Assembly (NCBI RefSeq): GCF_011302055.1
Contig: NZ_CP049871.1
Span: forward strand, 1,136,501 to 1,200,500
Source of the DNA: Sphingomonas sinipercae
GTDB taxonomy: Bacteria; Pseudomonadota; Alphaproteobacteria; Sphingomonadales; Sphingomonadaceae
DNA length: 64,000 bases
Direction of reading: 5' to 3'
Part shown: piece by piece, positions 1-7,350 of the stretch
How the letters are laid out: every line of letters begins with the position of its first letter
Numbering within the stretch: the first letter of the stretch is position 1
The notes under the pieces: model-generated
What the model was told of the DNA's origin: nothing
The model's input: only the letters and a program-made list of their open reading frames with translations
The model's database searches: none
Position numbers and translations under genes: made by a program

Positions 1-1095
1 CCTGCTTCGCAAACCACCGAGGCGACCCCGCCGCCGCCCGCGAAGCCTAATCCGCTGCCGACCCCCAAGCCCAAGGCCGCGCCGGTCGGTTCGGAAGTGC
101 CCGAGGGCACGAAGATGGTGCAGGTCACCGTCCGCGAGGCGCTCCGCGACGCGATGGCCGAGGAAATGCGTGCCGACGAGCGCGTCTTCGTGATGGGCGA
201 GGAGGTCGCGCAATATCAGGGCGCCTATAAGGTCACCCAGGGCCTGCTCGACGAATTCGGCGCCAAGCGCGTCATCGACACGCCGATTACCGAATATGGC
301 TTTGCCGGCCTGGGCACCGGCGCCGCGATGGGCGGGTTGAAGCCGATTATCGAGTTCATGACCTTCAACTTCGCCATGCAGGCGATCGACCATGTCGTGA
401 ATTCGGCGGCCAAGACCAATTATATGTCCGGCGGCCAGATGCGTTGCCCGGTGGTGTTTCGTGGGCCGAACGGCGCCGCAAGCCGGGTCGGCGCCCAGCA
501 CAGCCAGAACTACGGCCCCTGGTACGCCAGCGTCCCCGGCCTGATCGTCATCGCGCCCTACAGCGCTTCGGATGCCAAGGGCTTGCTCAAGGCCGCGATC
601 CGGACGGACGATCCCGTCGTTTTCCTCGAAAACGAGCTGATGTACGGCCACAGCTTCGACGTTCCGGAGCTCGACGATTTCGTGCTTCCGATCGGCAAGG
701 CGAAGACGGTCCGCGAAGGCAAGGACGTGACGCTGGTCAGCTATTCGATCGGCGTCGGAGTCGCGCTGGAGGCGGCCCAAACCCTGGCGGGCGAGGGCAT
801 CGACGCCGAAGTCATCGACCTGCGCACGCTGCGACCGCTCGACAAGCAGGCGGTGCTCGACAGCCTGAAGAAGACCAACCGCATGGTGGTGGTCGAGGAA
901 GGCTGGCCGACCTGCTCGATCAGCAGCGAGATCATCGCCATCTGCATGACCGAAGGGTTCGACGACCTCGATGCTCCGGTCCTGCGCGTGACCGACGAGG
1001 ATGTGCCGCTGCCTTACGCCGCGAACCTCGAAAAGCTCGCGCTGATCAAGGCGGACGATGTCGTCAAGGCCGCCAAGCAGGTCTGCTATCGCTGA
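1..1095 (+). CDS. pdhB: Pyruvate dehydrogenase E1 component subunit beta (5' partial)
   Basis: This is the beta half of the thiamine-diphosphate-dependent E1 enzyme, which decarboxylates pyruvate in the pyruvate dehydrogenase complex. The frame is open from base 1, so the gene begins upstream. The visible N-terminal part is a Pro/Ala/Lys-rich linker, as found after the lipoyl domain that many alphaproteobacterial PdhB proteins carry. A GTG at 97 would begin the catalytic part but is probably internal. From about base 115 the sequence is a typical E1-beta transketolase-like domain, with [20 protein letters not shown] and the C-terminal transketolase segment ([12 protein letters not shown]). 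The next gene starts 7 bases after the stop. Confidence 0.95.
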   Translation, partial: PASQTTEATPPPPAKPNPLPTPKPKAAPVGSEVPEGTKMVQVTVREALRDAMAEEMRADERVFVMGEEVAQYQGAYKVTQGLLDEFGAKRVIDTPITEYGFAGLGTGAAMGGLKPIIEFMTFNFAMQAIDHVVNSAAKTNYMSGGQMRCPVVFRGPNGAASRVGAQHSQNYGPWYASVPGLIVIAPYSASDAKGLLKAAIRTDDPVVFLENELMYGHSFDVPELDDFVLPIGKAKTVREGKDVTLVSYSIGVGVALEAAQTLAGEGIDAEVIDLRTLRPLDKQAVLDSLKKTNRMVVVEEGWPTCSISSEIIAICMTEGFDDLDAPVLRVTDEDVPLPYAANLEKLALIKADDVVKAAKQVCYR

Positions 1096-1102
1096 CCAGA
1101 AG

Positions 1103-1759
1103 ATGCGAACGCAAGGTCCCTCGGACGTTGCTGACTCGCATCTTGGCGCGGACCGTGAGTTCGCGCTGATCCACACGCCGGCGCGCCTGCGGAACGCGTT
1201 TCTCGCACTGTGGCGGCTGGACGTTGCGATGGGCGACGTCGTCGCTCGCTCGACCGAGCCGGCGCTGGCCGCGATCAAGCTCGCCTGGTGGCGCGAACGG
1301 CTCGACGAGCTTGCCGCCAAGGTCCCGGCCGAGCCCCGCCTCAAGTTCGCCGCCGAAGCGTTGCTGCCGCGCGGCGTCACCGGCGCCCAATTGGCAGCCA
1401 TCGAACCGGGCTGGGCGACCCTGCTGGACGCTGAGCCCGACCCAGCCCTGGTGGCCGAGCGCGGGCGCGTACTGTTCGCCATCGGCTCGCAGCTTTTGCA
1501 ATCGAACGCCGATGTTTCCGACGCGGGCGCGCTTTACGCGCTTGCCGCGGTTGGCAGGCGCGGGATGCCGCAGCTCTTCATTCCCGCCCGGGAGCTCTTG
1601 CCGCGGCTCGCCGGCAGGCGCTTCCCGCGCCAGCTTCGCCCATTGACGATGCTCGCCCGAGCGGCGGCGCGCGACCTTCGCGACGAGGTTGAGCCGGAGG
1701 GCAGCCCCGCCCGCCTGACGGCAATGCTGGGGCATCGCTGGAGCGGCCGAATCGCCTGA
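1103..1759 (+). CDS. Squalene/phytoene synthase-like family protein
   Basis: The product is 218 residues from the ATG at 1103. It resembles the squalene/phytoene synthase fold (ALWRLDVAMGDVV followed by LAWWRERLDEL near residues 35-70). The Asp-rich metal-binding motifs needed for prenyl-diphosphate condensation are not visible, and the protein is shorter than true phytoene synthases (about 280-340 residues). Members of this reduced group include mitochondrial NDUFAF6, a complex I assembly factor, so a non-catalytic role is possible. That comparison is from family knowledge. The gene lies 7 bases behind pdhB and is probably co-transcribed with it. Confidence 0.7.
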   Translation: MRTQGPSDVADSHLGADREFALIHTPARLRNAFLALWRLDVAMGDVVARSTEPALAAIKLAWWRERLDELAAKVPAEPRLKFAAEALLPRGVTGAQLAAIEPGWATLLDAEPDPALVAERGRVLFAIGSQLLQSNADVSDAGALYALAAVGRRGMPQLFIPARELLPRLAGRRFPRQLRPLTMLARAAARDLRDEVEPEGSPARLTAMLGHRWSGRIA

Positions 1760-1825
1760 TTGACACGCGATGCTCCGGAATGGAGCATGGGCGCGCCGAA
1801 TCTCCTTGAATGGAGAAATCCCCTT

Positions 1826-2266
1826 ATGTGGCGTTTTCTTGCCGGGGCCGCGGCCTGTTTCCTGCTGATGACCGGCGCTTTCCTGATGTGGCAGAGCCGC
1901 GCCGAGAGCGGATCCCAGCTTCCCGCCGCACCGCCGCCAGCAACCGTCCCCGATCAACCGTTGCTCGTCCAGCAACCGCTTCGTGCGCCGGAGGCGGACC
2001 CGAAGACCAAGGAAGAGAAGCGCTTCGCTCGCGCCGACAAGGACAAGAACGGGCGGATCGAAATGGCCGAATTGCTCGAGCCGCGGCGCAAGGCTTTCGC
2101 CAAGATCGACAAGAACGGCGACGGCCGCCTGTCGTTCGAGGAATGGGCGGTCAAGACGATCGACAAGTTCAACGGCGCCGACAAGGACCGGTCGCGCTGG
2201 CTCACACCCGCCGAATACGCCACCACCAAGCCGCCGCCCCCAAAGAAGAAGCGGTGCAGCTGCTGA
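1826..2266 (+). CDS. EF-hand domain protein with N-terminal membrane anchor/signal
   Basis: The product is 146 residues. An N-terminal hydrophobic stretch (residues 3-20, LAGAAACFLLMTGAFLMW) is followed by a Pro-rich spacer. Two calcium-binding EF-hand loops then follow, DKDKNGRIEMAE and DKNGDGRLSFEE, and a third weaker copy (DKDRSRWLTPAE). The ATG at 1826 is chosen because GGAGA lies about 9 bases upstream. An ATG at 1790 would put non-hydrophobic residues before the membrane segment. The protein probably acts in the periplasm or at the inner membrane as a calcium-binding protein. Its target cannot be read from the sequence. Confidence 0.8.
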   Translation: MWRFLAGAAACFLLMTGAFLMWQSRAESGSQLPAAPPPATVPDQPLLVQQPLRAPEADPKTKEEKRFARADKDKNGRIEMAELLEPRRKAFAKIDKNGDGRLSFEEWAVKTIDKFNGADKDRSRWLTPAEYATTKPPPPKKKRCSC

Positions 2267-2268
2267 TC

Positions 2269-2322
2269 GTTCCTCCCCGTCCCGGACGGGAAGGGGGACC
2301 AGCGCAGCTGGTGGAGGGGTAA
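2269..2322 (+). repeat. REP-like palindromic element, copy 1 (upstream of DUF559 gene)
   Basis: The element begins GTTCCTCCCC, contains two imperfect hairpins, and ends TGGTGGAGGGGTAA. The same framework occurs in reverse orientation at 2672-2738: both share GTTCCTCCCC, GGGGGACCA and TGGTGGAGGGGTAA and differ only in the hairpin cores. The two copies bracket the DUF559 gene. Confidence 0.75.
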
Positions 2323-2345
2323 AGCACGACAGGAACCGGACCATC

Positions 2346-2669
2346 GTGCGCGCACGCGAACTGCGGCGATCTATGTCGTTGCCAGAAAGGCTGCTTTGGC
2401 AAGCACTGCGGAGCCGGCCGGGCGGACTGAAGTTCAGGCGGCAGCACCCGATCGGCCACTACGTGCTGGATTTTCACTGCCCGTCGGCGAAGTTGGCGAT
2501 TGAGGTGGACGGAGAGAGTCATCGCATGGGTGACAGGTCCAGCCGCGACGAAAGTCGGGACCGCTGGCTGGCAGAGCAGGGGCTGCGAGTGAGCCGGATC
2601 GGTGCGGCCGATGTCTTCAGCGACCTCGAAGCGGTGGTCACGCAGGTCATCAACTTCGCAAAAATTTGA
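2346..2669 (+). CDS. DUF559 domain (Vsr-like) endonuclease-family protein
   Basis: The product is 107 residues from the GTG at 2346 (V-RARELRRSMSLPERLLW), and an ATG at 2373 is an alternative start. DUF559 proteins have a PD-(D/E)xK fold related to very-short-patch repair endonucleases. The expected residues are visible: Asp42 in YVLDFH, and Glu53 and Asp55 in AIEVDGESH. A DNA nicking or cleaving activity is likely by family, but the substrate is unknown. The gene sits alone between two inverted copies of a REP-like element, which is unlike its neighbours and suggests it moves or co-evolves with the repeat. Confidence 0.8.
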   Translation: MRARELRRSMSLPERLLWQALRSRPGGLKFRRQHPIGHYVLDFHCPSAKLAIEVDGESHRMGDRSSRDESRDRWLAEQGLRVSRIGAADVFSDLEAVVTQVINFAKI

Positions 2670-2671
2670 CC

Positions 2672-2738
2672 TTACCCCTCCACCACCCCGGATCGCGGTC
2701 CGGGGTGGTCCCCCTCCCCAGCTTTGCTGGGGAGGAAC
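2672..2738 (-). repeat. REP-like palindromic element, copy 2 (inverted)
   Basis: Read on the minus strand it gives GTTCCTCCCC, a hairpin (AGCAAAGCT core), GGGGGACCA, a second hairpin (CCCCGGACCGCGATCCGGGG) and TGGTGGAGGGGTAA. It is the same framework as 2269-2322 in the opposite direction. It begins two bases past the DUF559 stop codon and ends five bases before the stop of the convergent transpeptidase gene, so it may also end transcription of both. Confidence 0.75.
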
Positions 2739-2743
2739 TCGGG

Positions 2744-4204
2744 CTATCGCGCCGCGAGCTGGTTGCTGCCGTCCAGCTTCACCCGGGCGAGCAGGGGCTC
2801 GTCGCGGTTGTAGTGGTCGGTGCGGAAGGCGACGCCGGTGGCGGTCGGCTCGGCCGTGAAATAGGTCATGTAGACCGGTAGCGGCTCCGGCAGGTCGACG
2901 CGCTGGTCGGCCTCGCCGCTTGCAACCGGCGTTCGGCCGCCGAAGACCCAGCGCTGGAGCCGCTTGGCGTCTTCAAGCCGGACGCAGCCATTGCTGATCC
3001 AGCGGTCGTCCCCTGCGAAGGCAGCCTTGCTGGCTTCAGGAATGTCGTGAAGGTAGATGCCGAAGTCGTTGGGAAGCATGAACTTCATTTGCCCCATCGA
3101 ATTCCACGGCCCGGGTCCGCGACGGACGCGCAGTTCCTTCTTGCCAGCCGAAACGGCCTGCCAGTCGATGCTTGCCGGGTCGAGCCGCGTGGCCTCCTCC
3201 GTCCAGTCGGAAAGGATCTGGTAGTCGCGGTCGGTGAGGTAGGTGAGCCCGTGCTCGAGCACCTTGTCGGCGACGAGCGGCTTCACCAGTTCCGGCGGCA
3301 CGTTCCAATAAGGGTTGAGGCTGACGTACTTCATCTGTGCCGCCATCATCGGCGTCTGCGTCTTCGCATCGCCGACGATCACCTTCATGCTGTCGACCGG
3401 CTTGCCGCCTTCGTACATGTACAGGCGCGCCGCGCCGGCATCGATCAGGATATAGCGGCGCTTGTCGTCCGACGTCGGCAGGCGCAGCGCCCGCTCCATG
3501 TTGAGGATGATGACCTTTTCATAATGGTCGGAGCCAAGGTTGAGCGAAGCGATGGTGCCCGCTCCGGCGATGCCGTCCGCCTTCAGGCCGTGCGCCGCCT
3601 GGTATTCGGCGACGGCTTTGGCCAGCGCCGGGTCGAAGCTGGTACCGGCAGCCAGGCCCAGACGCTGGCGCAGGAGCGCCACGCGATCGCCGGTCGAGGC
3701 GGCCTTGAGCGTCGGCCCCTCAGGAATCGCCACGTCGGGAAGATCGCCCCAGCGTTGCTGGTACTTGACCAGCGCCTGGCGAAGGCCGGTGTAATAAGGA
3801 TTGACCGAGGTGAAGAGGTCGATCGGCGCGCCGGTCCAATCCTGGAAGTCCAGCTTGTCGAGCACGCCGGTGCGCTGCTGCACCTCCGGCGCAATGTCGG
3901 GGTCGATGTAGATGAGGTCGATGCCCTGCTCGATGCTGGCGGGGATTTCCACCGGCTCGATCGGCTGATCCTCCTCGACCGGCCGGGCGAAGCTTGCAGC
4001 GACCGGGGTCGGCGGGGTCCAGGGCCGCGGTTGCTGCACTTGGATCGGCGCCGGGAACGGCTGGTACCCGGGCGGCGGGCTGGGCGGATAGCTTGGCGGC
4101 GGCGGCGCCCCGACGGGACCGCGCGGCGGCACGTACTGGCCATAAGCCGTTGACGCCGCGACCAGTGCGGCAAGGGCGGTCGAAGCAAGAACGAACCTTT
4201 TCAT
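2744..4204 (-). CDS. L,D-transpeptidase with peptidoglycan-binding domain (YcbB/LdtD type)
   Basis: This 486-residue periplasmic enzyme is predicted to make 3-3 crosslinks in peptidoglycan. It begins with a signal peptide (MKRFVLASTALAALVAASTA) and a Pro-rich spacer. A peptidoglycan-binding domain follows near residues 165-225 (VALLRQRLGL and YQAAHGLKADG). The YkuD catalytic domain has the His of YLHDIPE and the nucleophile Cys407 in ISNGCVRLEDA, so the catalytic motif is intact. The length fits the large YcbB class rather than the short Ldt class. The gene is divergent from the radical SAM gene, and the 99-base gap holds a LexA-type box. Confidence 0.93.
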   Translation of the reverse strand: MKRFVLASTALAALVAASTAYGQYVPPRGPVGAPPPPSYPPSPPPGYQPFPAPIQVQQPRPWTPPTPVAASFARPVEEDQPIEPVEIPASIEQGIDLIYIDPDIAPEVQQRTGVLDKLDFQDWTGAPIDLFTSVNPYYTGLRQALVKYQQRWGDLPDVAIPEGPTLKAASTGDRVALLRQRLGLAAGTSFDPALAKAVAEYQAAHGLKADGIAGAGTIASLNLGSDHYEKVIILNMERALRLPTSDDKRRYILIDAGAARLYMYEGGKPVDSMKVIVGDAKTQTPMMAAQMKYVSLNPYWNVPPELVKPLVADKVLEHGLTYLTDRDYQILSDWTEEATRLDPASIDWQAVSAGKKELRVRRGPGPWNSMGQMKFMLPNDFGIYLHDIPEASKAAFAGDDRWISNGCVRLEDAKRLQRWVFGGRTPVASGEADQRVDLPEPLPVYMTYFTAEPTATGVAFRTDHYNRDEPLLARVKLDGSNQLAAR

Positions 4205-4265
4205 GACCGCCTAGGTAGCAAGCGAATGTGAACGTCTCCAGAATCAGCGGGGGTTCATTATTCGT

Positions 4266-4280
4266 GTTCTTGATATGTTC
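4266..4280 (+). promoter_or_regulatory. Candidate LexA (SOS) box
   Basis: The sequence is GTTC, seven bases (TTGATAT), GTTC. This is the exact direct-repeat consensus of alphaproteobacterial LexA operators. It lies 24 bases upstream of the radical SAM start at 4304 and 62 bases upstream of the divergent transpeptidase start. Confidence 0.65.
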
Positions 4281-4303
4281 TCATCGATGGCTAAACTCGG
4301 CGA

Positions 4304-5374
4304 ATGCCCATCGAGTCGATCAGCGGGCGCGGAGCGACGCGCAACGACACGCCGGCGCGCTTCAACCTGCAGGAGCGCCAGGTCGAAGGCGATTGGCTGG
4401 ACAGCGTCGAAGCGCTTGACGGGCTGCCCCGGCGGCGGACCAGCGTCACGGTCGAGCATCCGCGCACGATCCTGACTCGCAACGCTTCGCCCGACATCGG
4501 CTTCGACCGCTCGGTCAATCCCTATCGCGGTTGCGAGCATGGCTGCATCTATTGCTTCGCGCGCCCGACCCACGCTTTTCACGACCTGTCGCCCGGCGTG
4601 GATTTCGAATCGAAGCTCTTCGTCAAACCGAATGCGGCGGCGCTGCTACACCAGACATTGGCGAAGCCGGGCTACGTTTGCGCGCCGATTGCGCTAGGTA
4701 CCAATACCGATCCGTACCAGCCGATCGAGGAACGGTGGGAAGTCACGCGCTCGATCATCCAGTTGATGCTGGAGTGCAAGCATCCCTTCACTATCACCAC
4801 CAAGTCGGATCGCGTGCTTCGCGACCTCGATATCCTGAAGCCCGCGGCCGCGATGGGGATTGCCACCGTCGCCATCTCGGTGACGTCGCTCGACCCCCAG
4901 GTCAGCCGGATCCTCGAGCCGCGCGCGCCATCGGGCCGCAAGCGGATTGCGGCGATCCGGCGCCTTAATGAAGAGGGCGTTCCTGCGCACGTCGCCATCG
5001 CCCCGGTCATTCCGCAAATCACCGACCACGAGCTGGAAAGCATCGTCGAAGCGGCGGTCGAGGCGAAGGCGCGGGGCGGATTCTACTTGCCGGTGCGGCT
5101 GCCGCACGAGGTCGCGCCGCTGTTCCGCGCCTGGCTGGACGAGCATTTCCCCGATCGGGCCGGCAAGGTGATGAGCGTGATCCGCTCGATGCGCGGTGGG
5201 CGCGACAACGATCCGAATTTCTTCAGCCGGATGCGCGGGCAGGGGGCATGGGCGGAGCTGCTCAAGACCCGATTCGCAATCGCTGCCAAGCGCCACGGAC
5301 TGCGGCCCGCCAAATTCCCGGTCCGAAGCGACCTGTTTGAACCGCCGCAAGGGGACCAGTTGCGGCTGCTGTGA
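4304..5374 (+). CDS. PA0069-family radical SAM protein (spore photoproduct lyase-related)
   Basis: The product is 356 residues and belongs to the radical SAM family related to spore photoproduct lyase. The cluster-binding motif is Cys77, Cys81 and Cys84 in YRGCEHGCIYC, the CxxxCxxC that holds the 4Fe-4S cluster and cleaves S-adenosylmethionine. A TIM-barrel core follows (ALGTNTDPYQPIEE, TKSDRVLRDLDIL, HVAIAPVIPQI). The reaction of this subfamily is not established. The LexA-type box just upstream suggests DNA-damage induction, which would fit a DNA repair role. The gene is transcribed toward the M28 peptidase gene, 41 bases away. Confidence 0.88.
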   Translation: MPIESISGRGATRNDTPARFNLQERQVEGDWLDSVEALDGLPRRRTSVTVEHPRTILTRNASPDIGFDRSVNPYRGCEHGCIYCFARPTHAFHDLSPGVDFESKLFVKPNAAALLHQTLAKPGYVCAPIALGTNTDPYQPIEERWEVTRSIIQLMLECKHPFTITTKSDRVLRDLDILKPAAAMGIATVAISVTSLDPQVSRILEPRAPSGRKRIAAIRRLNEEGVPAHVAIAPVIPQITDHELESIVEAAVEAKARGGFYLPVRLPHEVAPLFRAWLDEHFPDRAGKVMSVIRSMRGGRDNDPNFFSRMRGQGAWAELLKTRFAIAAKRHGLRPAKFPVRSDLFEPPQGDQLRLL

Positions 5375-5415
5375 AGGCCAATGACAGACCGGCCGCGCTT
5401 GGCTAGGCACGGGCG

Positions 5416-6807
5416 ATGATCACTCGCATCCTTCCTGCACTGTTCGCCGCCGTTTCCACCGCCGCAATCGCCCAGCCGGCGCCGCCGCCCGTGCAACTGC
5501 CCAGTTACGTTGCCGCGCTGCGCGATGCCGCGCTGAAGGACGATTTGGCCTGGGACATTACCGAAGGCCTGACCACCGAGGTCGGGCAGCGCTTGGCCGG
5601 GACCGAGGCGGAAGCGCGGGCGCGGGCCTGGGCGGTCGCCAAGCTGCGTTCGCTCGGCTTCGCCAACGTCAGGATCGAAACCTTCGACATGCCGGTGTGG
5701 GTGCGCGGCGCAGAAAGCGCGACCATCGTTTCGCCATTCCCGCAGAAACTGGTGCTTGCGGCGCTTGGCAACAGCGGCGCGACCCCGCCCGAAGGGATTG
5801 AGGCGGAGGTTGTCAGCTTCGACTCGCTCGACGCCTTGCGCGCCGCGCCGGATGCGCTGGTGCGCGGCAAGATCGTCTTCGTCAGCCATGCCATGCCGCG
5901 AACGCAGGACGGCAGCGGCTACGGCGAATTCGGCGCGCCCCGGCGCCAGGGCCCGAGCATCGCCAGCCGCAAGGGCGCGGCGGCCATCGTCATCCGCTCG
6001 ATCGGCACCGACTATCACCGCAACCCGCACACCGGCGTCCAGCGCTTTGAAGACGGCGTTGCGCCGATTCCCGCGGCGGCGCTGTCCCTGCCGGATGCGG
6101 AGCAGTTGCAGCGCATCATCAAGCGCGCCAACGGGCAGCCGGTGCGGATGCGGCTCGTCCTTACCCCGCGCAACATCGGCACGCGCCAATCGGGCAACGT
6201 CATCGCCGAAGTCCCCGGCCGCGACCCGAGCCTGCCGCCGATCCTGGTCGGCGGTCACCTGGACAGCTGGGATCTTGGCACCGGTGCGATCGACGATGCC
6301 TCGGGCGTCGCCATCACGACCGCTGCTGCCAAGCGGATCATGGACGCCGGCCGGCCGCTCCGCACGATCCGGATTGTCTGGTTCGGGGCGGAGGAAGTGG
6401 GGCTGTACGGCGGCATCGACTATATGAAGCGCTACGGCGGCAAGCCGCATTATGCGGTCGCCGAAAGCGATTTCGGCGCCGACCGCGTGTGGCGGGTCAA
6501 GACCCGGCTCGGCGATGCGCGAAAGGCCGAAGCGGCGGCGCTTCGCCGCGCGCTGCTTCCGCTGGGCATCGTCCCCGGCGCCGAGGATGAAGGCGAAGGG
6601 TCGGACATCACGCCCCTGGTCGAGGCCGGGCAGCCGGTCGTCGAACTCAGCCAGGACGGCACGCATTATTTCGATCTTCACCACACGCCGGACGACACGC
6701 TGGACAAGATCAATCCGGAGGCGCTGCGCCAGAACGTGGCGGCTTGGACGACGATGCTCGCGGTGCTTTCGGGCGGCCTGGAGCCGATCCGCCGGCCGCG
6801 GCGTTAA
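5416..6807 (+). CDS. Secreted M28-family zinc aminopeptidase
   Basis: The product is 463 residues with a signal peptide (MITRILPALFAAVSTAAIAQ). A protease-associated insert lies around residues 125-245 and an M28 di-zinc peptidase core follows. Metal-binding residues are recognisable: His281 and Asp283 in GGHLDSWD, Asp293/Asp294 in GAIDDASG, Glu326/Glu327 in FGAEEVGLYGG, and a late His in FDLHHTPDD. It probably releases N-terminal amino acids from peptides in the periplasm or outside the cell. A small lipoprotein gene follows 21 bases downstream and is likely in the same transcript. Confidence 0.9.
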   Translation: MITRILPALFAAVSTAAIAQPAPPPVQLPSYVAALRDAALKDDLAWDITEGLTTEVGQRLAGTEAEARARAWAVAKLRSLGFANVRIETFDMPVWVRGAESATIVSPFPQKLVLAALGNSGATPPEGIEAEVVSFDSLDALRAAPDALVRGKIVFVSHAMPRTQDGSGYGEFGAPRRQGPSIASRKGAAAIVIRSIGTDYHRNPHTGVQRFEDGVAPIPAAALSLPDAEQLQRIIKRANGQPVRMRLVLTPRNIGTRQSGNVIAEVPGRDPSLPPILVGGHLDSWDLGTGAIDDASGVAITTAAAKRIMDAGRPLRTIRIVWFGAEEVGLYGGIDYMKRYGGKPHYAVAESDFGADRVWRVKTRLGDARKAEAAALRRALLPLGIVPGAEDEGEGSDITPLVEAGQPVVELSQDGTHYFDLHHTPDDTLDKINPEALRQNVAAWTTMLAVLSGGLEPIRRPRR

Positions 6808-6828
6808 TTCACAAAGGGAGGATTTTTC

Positions 6829-7083
6829 ATGCGCATCCTGTTTGCACTGCCGCTGCTTCTCGCCGCCGCCGCCTGCAACGTCAGCAAGGACGATAATGGC
6901 GTTACCGTCCAGTACGACCAGAACACTGCCGAGGACGCTGTGTCGGACGCCGGAAACGTCGCCGAAAATGTCGGCGGGGCCATCGTCAACGACGTCGAAA
7001 AGACCGCCGACAAGGTCCAGAACACGGATATTGACGTGAAGACCGACGTCGACACCAACACGGCCGACGGCAACAAGCAGTAA
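6829..7083 (+). CDS. Small acidic lipoprotein of unknown function
   Basis: The product is 84 residues. The signal sequence [16 protein letters not shown] ends in a lipobox with the lipidated Cys at residue 16. The mature part is rich in Asp, Val, Asn and Thr, with a repeating pattern ([17 protein letters not shown], then [16 protein letters not shown]), and has no recognised domain. A strong Shine-Dalgarno (GGGAGGA) precedes the ATG. Its position directly behind the peptidase gene suggests co-expression only. Confidence 0.75.
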   Translation: MRILFALPLLLAAAACNVSKDDNGVTVQYDQNTAEDAVSDAGNVAENVGGAIVNDVEKTADKVQNTDIDVKTDVDTNTADGNKQ

Positions 7084-7087
7084 GGAT

Positions 7088-7164
<77 letters not shown>

Positions 7165-7222
7165 ACATCGCGGCCCCTAACAGGCCCCCGGCCACGGAGT
7201 AAATCCGTAACCTTGGCGGCGG

Positions 7223-7297
7223 TGGTGGGCCCGGAGGGACTCGAACCCCCAACCTAGCCGTTATGAGCGGCCGGCTCTACCATTGAGCTACAGGCCC
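7223..7297 (-). tRNA. tRNA with CAT anticodon (Met or lysidine-modified Ile2)
   Basis: The 75-base cloverleaf on the minus strand begins GGGCCTGTAGCTCAATGGTA. It has anticodon loop CTCATAA (CAT), T-loop TTCGAGT and an encoded CCA. The 5' G1 pairs with C72, so it is not the initiator tRNA. Elongator Met cannot be told from the Ile2 tRNA read by TilS without a model score. It lies 58 bases from tRNA-Pro on the same strand. Confidence 0.92.
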
Positions 7298-7350
7298 CCA
7301 GGGGGGTCAGCGGGCGATAGTCGCCGCCGCGCGCGCCGCCAAGCCTGCGG

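Noticed and set aside
3047..4153. Plus-strand frame antisense to the L,D-transpeptidase
   Set aside because: It overlaps an enzyme with an intact signal peptide and active site and has no initiation signal.
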